Below, piece after piece: positions 45,170-53,537 of a DNA stretch of 64,000 bases. The notes under the pieces are model-generated. The model searched no databases. It was not told the origin of the DNA and saw nothing but the letters and a program-made list of their open reading frames with translations. Made by a program: the position numbers and the translations under genes. Each line of letters starts with the position of its first letter. Positions within the stretch are counted from its first letter, which is position 1. This stretch comes from Rheinheimera mangrovi (lineage in GTDB: Bacteria > Pseudomonadota > Gammaproteobacteria > Enterobacterales > Alteromonadaceae): NCBI RefSeq assembly GCF_003990335.1, contig NZ_CP034683.1:634501-698500 (forward strand). Direction: 5' to 3'.

Positions 45170-45802
45170 ATGAAACAAAAAGCAAACAACTTCCAGAACA
45201 TGCGTGAACTGGGATTTTATCAGCAAGCTGCAATAGCAGCGACTTTGCTGGAGCGGATGCTGCCTAATTATCAGCTATTTAGTGAAGTCACAGGTTTTGG
45301 TGATGCTAAATTATGCCGCGATATACTGAATATGGTGTGGGAATGGCTGTTTGTTAAAAAGGTTAAAATTAATTTTGAGCGTTTATGCAATGAGTTAGAG
45401 CTGGCGACACCAGATCAAAATCAGTTTGATATGTTTGGAGTCTATCCTGCTATTGATACAGCCACAGCTTTGGATTCTATGTTAAATGGCATTTTGTCAC
45501 AGGATGCGACTGAGTTTGTTAACGTCGCCAAAATTTCGCAGGCCTCAGTTGCCCGCTTAATCGAGTACCAGGCTGAAGATCTTGATATTACTACTGAAGC
45601 TGAACTGAAAAAGTGGGTACGTGATCATGAACTGATGGAATATGAAATGGATTGTCTGTCAGAACTGATTGAACTGGTGACACCATTAAATGACGGTTTT
45701 CAGCGTGAACAAGTACAAATGCTGAAAGCCTGGGTACGTGAACAAGGATTAAGCAATCTAGGCATGGAGCTTGTTCCTGAAACTCAAAATTTAGACGGCT
45801 AA
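45170..45802 (+). CDS. yjaG: YjaG family protein (DUF416)
   Basis: A 210-residue soluble, all-alpha protein. FYQQAAIAATLLERMLPNY, then ILNMVWEWLFVKKVKINFE and DQNQFDMFGVYPAIDTATALD identify the DUF416/YjaG family, conserved in enterobacteria, Vibrio and Alteromonadales with no known function. No neighbour suggests a pathway. It is followed by a promoter and riboswitch belonging to the next gene. Confidence 0.85.
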   Translation: MKQKANNFQNMRELGFYQQAAIAATLLERMLPNYQLFSEVTGFGDAKLCRDILNMVWEWLFVKKVKINFERLCNELELATPDQNQFDMFGVYPAIDTATALDSMLNGILSQDATEFVNVAKISQASVARLIEYQAEDLDITTEAELKKWVRDHELMEYEMDCLSELIELVTPLNDGFQREQVQMLKAWVREQGLSNLGMELVPETQNLDG

Positions 45803-45876
45803 AAGTCTTGCTGTCCGGAGGAATAGTTTCTTTAGAGTCAATGCTTTAACTTTGTTAAAAAGCGTAAAAATTCTTC

Positions 45877-45905
45877 TTGCATAAAAAGCAGTCACTGCTT
45901 AGAAT
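45877..45905 (+). promoter_or_regulatory. Sigma-70 promoter for riboswitch RNA
   Basis: TTGCAT (-35) and TAGAAT (-10) are separated by exactly 17 bases. Transcription would begin near 45912, directly before the aptamer at 45914, which fits a promoter made for this leader RNA. Confidence 0.65.
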
Positions 45906-45913
45906 GCGCGCGC

Positions 45914-45991
45914 TCGAAAGGCAAGTCTCCCGAAAGGGAGTACACGCAAAGCTGCAGATCTAAGGGGAAACCTATGATGGCTGGGCTGCCG
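45914..45991 (+). promoter_or_regulatory. c-di-GMP-I (GEMM-I) riboswitch
   Basis: The RNA has the GEMM-I features in order: GGCAAG, a CTCCC-GAAA-GGGAG hairpin capped by the GNRA tetraloop, the conserved ACGCAAAGC junction, ATCTAAGG, and the closing GGCTGGGCTGCCG with the G that contacts ligand. This is the same layout as Vibrio Vc2. The leader runs 170 bases to the DUF3718 start. Small hairpins follow (GTAATC/GATTAC, CCAGC/GCTGG) but no T-rich terminator is visible, so control may act on translation or via a distal structure. Confidence 0.75.
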
Positions 45992-46163
45992 TAATCTGAT
46001 GATTACGTAGGACGCATCTACGCCAGCTCGCTGGTATCAAAGCTCCTCCTTTCGTGTTCGCTGATAAACAACGGCAAACATACTGTTGTTGAAGTTTCAG
46101 CCTGTTTATACAGACCAATCAGCCTGATTTTTAGATCAGTGTTAGCCAACACCGGAGCTTGTT

Positions 46164-46532
46164 ATGAAATTTAAGTTTGTTGCTTTAATCGCTATCGCCG
46201 CTGTGCAATTTGTTGCACCAACTGCCTCAGCTAACGACCAGATTGTTCAGTCAATCTGTGCTTATGTGGCCGATAACAACAAAAACGACCTGCGTAAAGC
46301 CTTGTCAGACAACCGTCTGCGTTTAAAAAGCGTTTATGATGGTATCGTTTGTGACGGTTTACCTTTAGTGCGTCATGCTATCAAACACAATGCAGCTGAT
46401 ACTGCTGAGTTTATCATCAAGCAGTTGCCAGGCAGCCATGTTGCTAAATCAGGTGACTTAGAGTGGGCTACAAGCAATGGTTTTGCTGCTTCGCCAATTC
46501 TGGAAGCTATCAAAGCCCGTAGCGCAAGCTAA
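46164..46532 (+). CDS. DUF3718 exported protein under riboswitch control
   Basis: A 122-residue protein with signal peptide FKFVALIAIAAVQFVAPTASA. The rest (QIVQSICAYVADNNKNDLR, YDGIVCDGLPLVRHAIKHNA, two cysteines that may pair) matches the DUF3718 family of small alteromonad/vibrio secreted proteins with unknown function. The 5-prime region contains the c-di-GMP-I aptamer, so its level should follow cellular c-di-GMP. A bidirectional terminator follows. Confidence 0.82.
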   Translation: MKFKFVALIAIAAVQFVAPTASANDQIVQSICAYVADNNKNDLRKALSDNRLRLKSVYDGIVCDGLPLVRHAIKHNAADTAEFIIKQLPGSHVAKSGDLEWATSNGFAASPILEAIKARSAS

Positions 46533-46545
46533 TCGAATTTTATGT

Positions 46546-46573
46546 AGAAAAGGCGCCTGATGGCGCCTTTTCT
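46546..46573. terminator. Bidirectional terminator, DUF3718 / rsmD
   Basis: A 12-bp perfect stem AGAAAAGGCGCC / GGCGCCTTTTCT with a TGAT loop and T-rich flanks on both strands lies between two convergent genes. Confidence 0.88.
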
Positions 46574-46583
46574 GTTTTCAGCT

Positions 46584-47180
46584 TTAAGGTTGTTGCCAGA
46601 GCCGGTAAGCCAATTGCCCTGCCACTTTTTCCTTTAATAACAGCCAATTTGCAGGAAGCTGATCCAAAGCCAGTTCTTTTTCTGTTTCCAGATAAATCAG
46701 CGCACCGGGTTTGAGCCAACCCTGTTCAGCCAAAGCTTTGCAGCAAGGCAGTGCCATATCCTGACGGAAAGGTGGATCAATAAAAACCAAGTCAAATTGA
46801 CGCTGCGCTGGTTTTTGTAACCACACCAAGGTATCTGTCTGCAAAACTTCTGCTTCTGTACTACCAAGGCTTTTGACATGTTGTTTCAGTAAATTTGCTG
46901 CTTTGGCTTCCTTTTCCAGCAACAAAACAAAATCGGCATAACGCGATAAAGCTTCTAAACCCAAACTACCACTACCGGCAAAACAGTCCAGCACAGTACT
47001 GCCAGCCACATCCTGCATCAGCCAATTGAACAGAGTTTCTTTGACTCTGTCTGAAGTTGGTCTCAACCCTGCTGCATCCAAGACTGGTAAACGCCGGCCT
47101 TTCCATTTGCCACTAATCAGCCTGACAAAACCTGGCCCCTGATGTGCCGGAGCTGTACTGCGGCCCTTTGCTGTTTTCAT
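46584..47180 (-). CDS. rsmD: 16S rRNA (guanine(966)-N2)-methyltransferase
   Basis: A 198-residue SAM-dependent methyltransferase. RLISGKWKGRRLPVLDAAGLRPT at the start (shortened here), VLDCFAGSGSLGLEALSR for SAM and the amino-methyl motif VFIDPPF (the DPPF/NPPY type) identify RsmD. It methylates G966 of 16S rRNA. It is divergent from ftsY, a gene order seen in many gammaproteobacteria. Confidence 0.93.
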   Translation of the reverse strand: MKTAKGRSTAPAHQGPGFVRLISGKWKGRRLPVLDAAGLRPTSDRVKETLFNWLMQDVAGSTVLDCFAGSGSLGLEALSRYADFVLLLEKEAKAANLLKQHVKSLGSTEAEVLQTDTLVWLQKPAQRQFDLVFIDPPFRQDMALPCCKALAEQGWLKPGALIYLETEKELALDQLPANWLLLKEKVAGQLAYRLWQQP

Positions 47181-47264
47181 TGAGTATTTTTGTCCTGCAT
47201 CTTAAAGATGGTACTATATAGGTCAATTTTACCTTAGTTTTCGGATCTTCTGGCAGCGACCTTT

Positions 47265-48449
47265 ATGACAAAGCAAAATAAACTCTTCTCCTGGCTTGGT
47301 TTTGGTAAAAAAACAGAAGCTGCACCTGTTGAAACTGCAGTAGAACAGCAGAGTAAGCCGGCAGAACAACAGACGGATACTACAGCTGAAGCTGCTGCGA
47401 TTGCAGAAGTGACTGAAGTAACAGTAGCTACAGAAGAAGTACTTGAGCCTGAAGCCCAACAATCAGAGGCGGCCGCTTTAGCTACTGTTGCACCTGTGGT
47501 TGAACTGCAACCTCAGCCTGCTGAACGTCCAGGTTTTTTTGCCCGCTTAAAGCAAGGCTTAACTAAAACCAGCCAGAATTTAGGCAATGGCTTAGCTAGT
47601 TTGTTTTTAGGTAAAAAAATTGATGACGATTTATACGAGGAATTAGAGACTCAGCTGTTAATGGCCGACGTAGGTGTAGATACCAGTCAGAAACTGATTA
47701 AACAGCTGGTGCAACATGCCAATCGTAAACAGTTAAAAGATGCTGATGCCTTGTTCGATAAACTGCAACAGGAAATGGCGATGTTGCTGGATGATGTTGA
47801 GCAACCGCTGCAACTAGAAGGCGCTGATGGTCCTTTTGTGATTCTGATGGTCGGTGTGAATGGTGTAGGTAAAACCACCACTATTGGCAAAATGGCGCAG
47901 CAGTTTAAGCAACAAGGCAAATCAGTGATGTTAGCCGCTGGCGATACCTTCAGAGCTGCAGCTGTCGAGCAGTTGCAGGTATGGGGTGAGCGAAATGCAA
48001 TTCCTGTGATAGCGCAGCACAGTGGTGCCGACAGTGCTTCAGTGATTTTTGATGCCTATCAGGCAGCCAAAGCCCGTGGTATTGATGTATTGATTGCGGA
48101 TACCGCAGGTCGTCTGCAAAACAAAGCTCATTTAATGGAAGAGCTGAAAAAAATTGTCCGGGTGATGAAAAAAATCGATGCCAACGCCCCACATGAAGTG
48201 ATGCTGACACTGGACGCTGGCACAGGACAAAATGCATTAAGTCAGGCACGCTTATTTAAAGAAGCAGTGGATATTAGTGGCATCAGCTTAACCAAGCTCG
48301 ATGGTACAGCCAAAGGTGGTGTGATATTCGCAATCGCTGACCAGTTTAAATTACCTATCCGCTACATTGGTGTGGGTGAGGGGATAGATGACTTGCGGGT
48401 ATTTGATAGTAAAGATTTTATTAAGGCATTGTTTGCCAGGGATCTCTGA
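47265..48449 (+). CDS. ftsY: Signal recognition particle receptor GTPase
   Basis: A 394-residue protein. The acidic, alanine/glutamate-rich N-terminal A domain (about 1-90) is followed by an N domain and the GTPase G domain: LMVGVNGVGKTTTIGKMAQQ (P-loop), GDTFRAAAVEQLQ, IADTAGRLQ and TKLDGTAKGG. It docks SRP-ribosome complexes at the inner membrane. It is followed after 2 bases by ftsE in the conserved ftsYEX order. Confidence 0.95.
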   Translation: MTKQNKLFSWLGFGKKTEAAPVETAVEQQSKPAEQQTDTTAEAAAIAEVTEVTVATEEVLEPEAQQSEAAALATVAPVVELQPQPAERPGFFARLKQGLTKTSQNLGNGLASLFLGKKIDDDLYEELETQLLMADVGVDTSQKLIKQLVQHANRKQLKDADALFDKLQQEMAMLLDDVEQPLQLEGADGPFVILMVGVNGVGKTTTIGKMAQQFKQQGKSVMLAAGDTFRAAAVEQLQVWGERNAIPVIAQHSGADSASVIFDAYQAAKARGIDVLIADTAGRLQNKAHLMEELKKIVRVMKKIDANAPHEVMLTLDAGTGQNALSQARLFKEAVDISGISLTKLDGTAKGGVIFAIADQFKLPIRYIGVGEGIDDLRVFDSKDFIKALFARDL

Positions 48450-48451
48450 TT

Positions 48452-49135
48452 ATGTTGCGTTTTGAGCAAGTCACAAAAAGTTATAGCGGTGGTTTTGTCG
48501 CGCTCGACAGGGTTAGTTTTCATCTGGAAAAAGGCGAAATGGCCTTTTTAACAGGGCACTCAGGCGCGGGTAAAAGTACCTTATTAAAACTGATCAGCCT
48601 GATTGAACGCCCAAGCACAGGCAAAGTCTTTATCAACGGCGTGGATTTAAGCCGGGTGAACAAAGGTCAGGTGCCTTATGTGCGCCGTGATATTGGTATG
48701 ATTTTCCAGAACCATAAGCTGTTGATGAACCATAGCGTGTTCGACAATGTAGCATTGCCTCTGGTGATTGAAGGTTTCAGCGGCAAAGACATGACCAAAA
48801 GAGTGCATGCAGCTTTGGATAAAGTAGGGCTGTTGGATAAGGTGCGCTGTCTGCCTCACACTTTATCCGGTGGTGAGCAGCAAAGGGTCGGTATAGCCCG
48901 TGCTGTCGTCAATCGCCCACCTTTATTGTTAGCCGATGAACCCACAGGTAATCTGGATCCTGATTTATCCAAAGACATTATGAACGTATTCGAAGCCTTT
49001 AATCAGGTGGGCGTGTCTGTATTGATTGCCAGTCACGATTTAAGTCTATTGGCCCGGATGCGTTACCGTACCCTGACTTTAAAAAATGGCCGCATGATCA
49101 ACGATGGCTTAACGTCCTATGGAGCCGACGAATGA
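48452..49135 (+). CDS. ftsE: Cell-division ABC transporter ATP-binding protein
   Basis: A 227-residue ABC ATPase. Walker A is [10 protein letters not shown], the signature is [14 protein letters not shown] and Walker B is [12 protein letters not shown]. FtsE and FtsX regulate septal peptidoglycan hydrolysis via EnvC. The envC gene lies about 5 kb away in this window. The gene begins 2 bases after ftsY and overlaps ftsX by 4 bases. Confidence 0.95.
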   Translation: MLRFEQVTKSYSGGFVALDRVSFHLEKGEMAFLTGHSGAGKSTLLKLISLIERPSTGKVFINGVDLSRVNKGQVPYVRRDIGMIFQNHKLLMNHSVFDNVALPLVIEGFSGKDMTKRVHAALDKVGLLDKVRCLPHTLSGGEQQRVGIARAVVNRPPLLLADEPTGNLDPDLSKDIMNVFEAFNQVGVSVLIASHDLSLLARMRYRTLTLKNGRMINDGLTSYGADE

Positions 49136-50112
49136 GTATTTTATTTCAGGGCCGTGCGACAGGGGCTACTGCAGTGAAGCAAAGCTTGTGGAACAGATTT
49201 GTGATGTTTTGGGTGCATCATATTCGCCAGGCTCTGACCAGTTTAGGTGAAATATGGCTGACTCCGGCTTCGTCTTTATTAACAGTTGCAGTGCTTGGCG
49301 TGAGTTTAACTTTACCTGTAACTTTGCATTTAATGGTAAAAAACCTGCAGCAGGTCAGCACCAGTGTGGATCAGGCGGCGCAAATCAGCTTGTTTTTAAA
49401 AGCAGATACCAACGAAACTCAGATTGCAGAACTGATAGCTTTACTACAGGCTAACCCTGAAGTGGCTGATGTGCAGTTTATTGATAAAAGTCAGGCGCTG
49501 GCTGAGTTTACCGCTGAATCTGGTTTCGGCGATGCGTTAAGTTATATTGAAGAAAATCCGTTACCTCATGTCATGTTGGTTAGTCCGAAAAATACCTCCA
49601 GCGTCGCAGCTTCTGCTTTACTGACTGCGCTGCAGCAGGAACGTTATGTTGAGTTGGCGAAACTGGATATTGGCTGGTTAGAACGATTGGATGCTATTGT
49701 CAGCTTAGTACGTCAGGTGGCTATTGCTGTCGCTTTGCTGCTGATGGTCGCCGTACTTCTGGTGGTGGGTAATACCATTCGGCTGATGATCCTGAATAAA
49801 AAAGACGAAATTGAAGTGATGAAACTGGTGGGCGCTACCAATAGTTATATCCAGCGTCCATTTTTATATACCGGTATCTGGCTTGGTTTTTTTGGCGGCA
49901 TCCTGACCTTTTTAATAGAAGAAGTACTGCTGTGGTGGTTAAAACAGGCGATCGCCAGTGTGACCCAGTTGTACGAAAGCAGCTTTACTTTACAGCCGCT
50001 TAGTCTGGCCGAATTAGGTTATTTATTGCTGGTAGCAGTAACATTGGGGTTTTTAGGCTCCTTTTTGGCTGTGCGTCGCAATATCAGCCAGATTGAAGCA
50101 ACAGGACTTTAA
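49132..50112 (+). CDS. ftsX: Cell-division permease-like protein
   Basis: A 326-residue membrane protein with four helices and a large periplasmic loop after the first helix (about 60-190, with QISLFLKADTNETQIAELIA). A helical C-terminal part has GNTIRLMILNKKDEIEVMKLVGAT, which is the FtsX/MacB permease signature. The loop contacts EnvC to activate amidases at the division site. It overlaps ftsE by 4 bases; in E. coli rpoH follows directly, but here an EAL-HDOD gene intervenes. Confidence 0.95.
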   Translation: MSILFQGRATGATAVKQSLWNRFVMFWVHHIRQALTSLGEIWLTPASSLLTVAVLGVSLTLPVTLHLMVKNLQQVSTSVDQAAQISLFLKADTNETQIAELIALLQANPEVADVQFIDKSQALAEFTAESGFGDALSYIEENPLPHVMLVSPKNTSSVAASALLTALQQERYVELAKLDIGWLERLDAIVSLVRQVAIAVALLLMVAVLLVVGNTIRLMILNKKDEIEVMKLVGATNSYIQRPFLYTGIWLGFFGGILTFLIEEVLLWWLKQAIASVTQLYESSFTLQPLSLAELGYLLLVAVTLGFLGSFLAVRRNISQIEATGL

Positions 50113-50126
50113 TTGAATACCGGGGG

Positions 50127-51347
50127 TTAATGTTGTTGCACTGCCAGCAAACGTTGCCCCCATTCCACAGCTTCAAAATACACCAGATTTAAATCTACGG
50201 TATCGGGCACCATGCGGGATGACAGTTCTGTTTGCTGCTGCCACAAACCACGCTCAAAAGTGCGTTCAACCGTCAGATATTCTGCCAGCACACCTTTGTT
50301 TTCCAGCAATGCTACTTTTATTTCCGGCAGCAACGGTAGCTGGGCCAACAATTCTTCCAATGGTTGCTCGAGCAGTGCATCAACCAAAGAAAATAAACCT
50401 GTTAAAAAAGCCGCTGGTGGATTTTCTTTGTCACCGCGAATATTAGCCAACCGGTCACAAAAACGTGCACGGATCAGTGACATGACTAACAACTCATCCG
50501 ATTGGCCTTCTGCCAGATTGGCTAATGCCAGCAGGGAAATAAACTTTTTCAGTTCAGCTTCACCCATATACACCATGGCATGTTTCAATGAACCTATACT
50601 TTGTTTACGGGCAAAGTTGACGCTGTTGATAAAACGCAGCAGCTTGTAGGACATATCCAAATCGCGTTCTACTATGGCGGCCAGTCCGTCAAAATCTAAC
50701 TGTATTTTGCTGGACTCGCTGATCAGTGCCAGCAGGTTTAACTTGTTACTGCCAATCTGTTTGTGTTTAAGCATTTCCGGGTGGGCAAAAAAGTAGCCCT
50801 GATATAAATCAAACCCCAGCTGCTTCAGTTGTTCGTATTCATCTGCGGTCTCTACTTTTTCCGCCAGTAAGGTCACAGGGTATTTAGCTATACGGCGCAG
50901 ATATTTACTGATCTGCAGTATATTAAACATCCGCACATCCACCTTAATAATGCTGATATAAGGTAAAAACACATCCCACTTGGTGTCAAAATCATGATCG
51001 TCCAGCGCAAGGCGGTAGCCCATCTTATGTAGCTCTTTGCAGGCAGTCAGCAGCTCATCACTGATAGGCACGGTTTCGAGAATTTCGATCACCATACTGT
51101 TGGGGTCAATGGAAGTGGGGAAGTGGTGGATAAGTGTATCTGCCGAAAAGTTAATAAAAGCTTGCTTGCCGCCAGTGATCTTTTCAACCCCTAATAACAG
51201 ATGATGTTGAGTGATCAGTTTCGACGTGGCTTCGTCGGCATCAATATTTGGAAAACAGTTGTCCACACCGTCACGAAATAGCAGCTCGTATCCTGTTACG
51301 GATTTTTGACGATCAAAAATAGGCTGACGGGCGACATAACAATACAT
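50127..51347 (-). CDS. EAL-like/HDOD signalling protein
   Basis: A 406-residue protein: an N-terminal EAL-fold domain (about 1-200) and a C-terminal HDOD domain (about 205-390). The EAL signature is degenerate: YELLFRDG stands for E-A-L, EILETVP for the EITE-like loop and LALDDHDFDTKW for the DDFGTGYS loop. It is therefore unlikely to be an active c-di-GMP phosphodiesterase and more likely a c-di-GMP-dependent or partner-binding regulator, like the CdgJ/YuxH group. It lies on the opposite strand between ftsX and rpoH. Confidence 0.87.
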   Translation of the reverse strand: MYCYVARQPIFDRQKSVTGYELLFRDGVDNCFPNIDADEATSKLITQHHLLLGVEKITGGKQAFINFSADTLIHHFPTSIDPNSMVIEILETVPISDELLTACKELHKMGYRLALDDHDFDTKWDVFLPYISIIKVDVRMFNILQISKYLRRIAKYPVTLLAEKVETADEYEQLKQLGFDLYQGYFFAHPEMLKHKQIGSNKLNLLALISESSKIQLDFDGLAAIVERDLDMSYKLLRFINSVNFARKQSIGSLKHAMVYMGEAELKKFISLLALANLAEGQSDELLVMSLIRARFCDRLANIRGDKENPPAAFLTGLFSLVDALLEQPLEELLAQLPLLPEIKVALLENKGVLAEYLTVERTFERGLWQQQTELSSRMVPDTVDLNLVYFEAVEWGQRLLAVQQH

Positions 51348-51440
51348 AGAAGTGCCTTAAGTGGATTTTATTTTTTTTCATTACCAGTGTGCGTAGGTTC
51401 TAAATTTATCATATAAGAAAACTGGTTGTTTATATATGAA

Positions 51441-51470
51441 TTGATATTATTAAAAAACAGGGCTTATACA
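51441..51470 (+). promoter_or_regulatory. Candidate rpoH promoter
   Basis: TTGATA (-35, 51441) and TATACA (-10, 51465) are separated by 18 bases, which would start transcription near 51477. The CIRCE element at 51500 would then lie in the 5-prime untranslated leader. Confidence 0.5.
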
Positions 51471-51499
51471 ATTCAGATCTTAAAAGACCGAAATTTTTT

Positions 51500-51526
51500 T
51501 TAGCACTCTCTATCAAAGAGTGCTAA
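51500..51526. promoter_or_regulatory. CIRCE element (HrcA operator) in rpoH leader
   Basis: TTAGCACTC-N9-GAGTGCTAA is present with no mismatch, the classic CIRCE consensus bound by the HrcA repressor in many bacteria. It lies 34 bases before the rpoH ATG. HrcA is not encoded in this window; its presence elsewhere is inferred. Confidence 0.85.
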
Positions 51527-51560
51527 GATTTGGGCCAATTACGCAATTAGGGGAAATGAC

Positions 51561-52415
51561 ATGACTCAGGCTTCACAAATGATGAATCTGACAGTGGCTG
51601 GAAGTGGCAGCCTAGAAGCTTACACTCATGCGGTAAGTACTATCCCAATGCTCACAGCAGAAGAAGAACGTTCTTTAGCTGAAAAATTACAACAAGACGG
51701 TGATTTAGAATCAGCCCGTGTGCTGATTATGTCTCACCTGCGATTCGTAGTGCATATTGCCCGCAGCTATTCAGGTTATGGTTTACCTATCAGCGACTTA
51801 ATTCAGGAAGGCAATATAGGCCTGATGAAAGCTGTAAAACGTTTTGACCCTTCTGTCGGTGTGCGCTTAGTGTCTTTTGCAGTGCACTGGATCAAAGCTG
51901 AAATTCATGAGTTTGTGCTGAAAAACTGGCGTATTGTTAAAGTGGCCACCACCAAGGCACAACGTAAGCTGTTCTTTAATCTGCGTAAAGCCAAAAAGCA
52001 TTTAGGCTGGTTCAGCAAAGAAGAAGTGCAAAACGTGGCGGATTCCTTAGGTGTTCCTGTGCACGAAGTGCTGGAAATGGAATCCCGGATGAGCAATCAC
52101 GATATGCCTTTTGATGCTTCTGATGATGAAGACGAAAGCAATTACACTGCGCCGGTATTTTATCTGCAGGATAAAGGCTCAGATTTAGCCAACCGTATTG
52201 AAGAAGATCAATGGGATAATGCATCAGTCGATCGTCTGCAAGCAGCAGTACGTACACTGGATGATCGTAGCCAGGATATTATCCGTGCCCGTTGGTTAGA
52301 TGATCAGAAACTGACATTGCAAGAATTGGCTGACCGTTACCAGGTGTCTGCTGAGCGTGTACGTCAGTTAGAGAAAAACGCGATGAAGAAACTGCAGGCT
52401 GCAATGGCTGCTTAA
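51561..52415 (+). CDS. rpoH: Heat-shock sigma factor sigma-32
   Basis: A 284-residue sigma-70 family protein close to E. coli RpoH length. Region 2 has [36 protein letters not shown] (given here only as part of a longer conserved block), the RpoH box-like [16 protein letters not shown] is present, and region 4 reads [20 protein letters not shown]. It directs heat-shock transcription. AGGGGAA lies upstream of the ATG. The CIRCE element in its leader suggests added control by HrcA. A terminator follows. Confidence 0.95.
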   Translation: MTQASQMMNLTVAGSGSLEAYTHAVSTIPMLTAEEERSLAEKLQQDGDLESARVLIMSHLRFVVHIARSYSGYGLPISDLIQEGNIGLMKAVKRFDPSVGVRLVSFAVHWIKAEIHEFVLKNWRIVKVATTKAQRKLFFNLRKAKKHLGWFSKEEVQNVADSLGVPVHEVLEMESRMSNHDMPFDASDDEDESNYTAPVFYLQDKGSDLANRIEEDQWDNASVDRLQAAVRTLDDRSQDIIRARWLDDQKLTLQELADRYQVSAERVRQLEKNAMKKLQAAMAA

Positions 52416-52430
52416 TGTTTCTTCCCCGTA

Positions 52431-52460
52431 AAAAAGCCCTGATACATATCAGGGCTTTTT
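52431..52460 (+). terminator. Bidirectional terminator after rpoH
   Basis: A 13-bp stem AAAAAGCCCTGAT / ATCAGGGCTTTTT with an ACAT loop is followed by GCTTTTTATC. It also lies just past the stop of the convergent deacetylase gene. Confidence 0.9.
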
Positions 52461-52484
52461 GCTTTTTATCTGCAGCATTTTTAG

Positions 52485-53534
52485 TTAAAAACTACTTCCT
52501 AGCTGATAAAAGGGCAAAGACTTTACTGGTTTTTTAGCTGGTTCTGGCAAAGCCCAGGGTTTTTGTATCAATACCTGAACTGGTGTGATTACGGCTAATG
52601 TCATAGGGTTCAGCAGCTCTGGTATGTCCCATTGCTGGCTATACATGGCAATAATAGCTGCAGGCTCTTCAATGGCTGGCACAAACACCGGCTCTGGAGT
52701 CTGTGTTTTTACTGTTGTATTCATTGCTTTGTTCTCTATGCCATTCACAAGCGTAACTTGGACCGGATCTCGTTCAGGCAAAGTTAAAGGTATATCTGCG
52801 GTTTGTGCTGCTGTCATCACCGAATAGTCGGCTGGCAGCAGTGCAGATAACTTGACCACTTCAATGCCTTGTGTTGCTAAATCGGCTAAGTGCTTTTTCA
52901 GATAGGCATAAGTTTCAGGGTAAGGATGGCCAATAGCTATCGCATACTGATGCTGTTTAGCCAGTTTGATCATCAGCTTAAATTGCTTATCCAAAGCCTG
53001 GTATGAGCGATCGTTATCCAAAAAGACCTGACGGGTCAGTAGTGGCATTTGATGTTTTTTTGCATAAACACCAGCCTGACTGCGTGCAGTGGTTTTACTG
53101 TCGAGGAAAAAAAGCTGACGTTTGGCAATATACCCCAAAGTCCAGTCCATCACGTCGGCCTGCTCTGTGAAGTAACTGCCCATATGGTTGTTAACGCCTA
53201 TGGCATAAGGTACATCAGCAAAAGCAGCCTGTAATTTATGCTCAATCTGAGAGCGGCTCATTGTGATTTTTAATGCATTTTTACTTAAATCGGCCCGACG
53301 TGCAGACTCCATTGGCATATGCAAAATCACATCTCGTTGCTTCTTATACGCAGCTTTGGCCACTGCATTGCTGTGGGGTGTATGCGGGATCACGGCAAAG
53401 GTCAGATCATAAGGCAATTCCAGCAGCTTGTAGTCAATCTGATGGTAACCAATATCATCAATCACAATAGCCACTTTAGCGGCAACAGAGGGTAAGCTGC
53501 AAAGCGCAAAAGCCAAGCTTAATAGATACTTCAT
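52485..53534 (-). CDS. yibQ: Divergent polysaccharide deacetylase family protein (YibQ)
   Basis: A 349-residue exported protein with a signal peptide (KYLLSLAFALCSLPSVAA) directly followed by KVAIVIDDIGYHQIDYKLLE, the opening of the divergent polysaccharide-deacetylase family. VILHMPMES, GVNNHMGSYFT and FLDSKTTARS follow; the last ~120 residues are a poorly conserved tail. It may modify or bind cell-wall glycans. It ends the gpmI-envC-yibQ cluster and starts 3 bases after the envC stop. Confidence 0.88.
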   Translation of the reverse strand: MKYLLSLAFALCSLPSVAAKVAIVIDDIGYHQIDYKLLELPYDLTFAVIPHTPHSNAVAKAAYKKQRDVILHMPMESARRADLSKNALKITMSRSQIEHKLQAAFADVPYAIGVNNHMGSYFTEQADVMDWTLGYIAKRQLFFLDSKTTARSQAGVYAKKHQMPLLTRQVFLDNDRSYQALDKQFKLMIKLAKQHQYAIAIGHPYPETYAYLKKHLADLATQGIEVVKLSALLPADYSVMTAAQTADIPLTLPERDPVQVTLVNGIENKAMNTTVKTQTPEPVFVPAIEEPAAIIAMYSQQWDIPELLNPMTLAVITPVQVLIQKPWALPEPAKKPVKSLPFYQLGSSF

Positions 53535-53537
53535 TGA

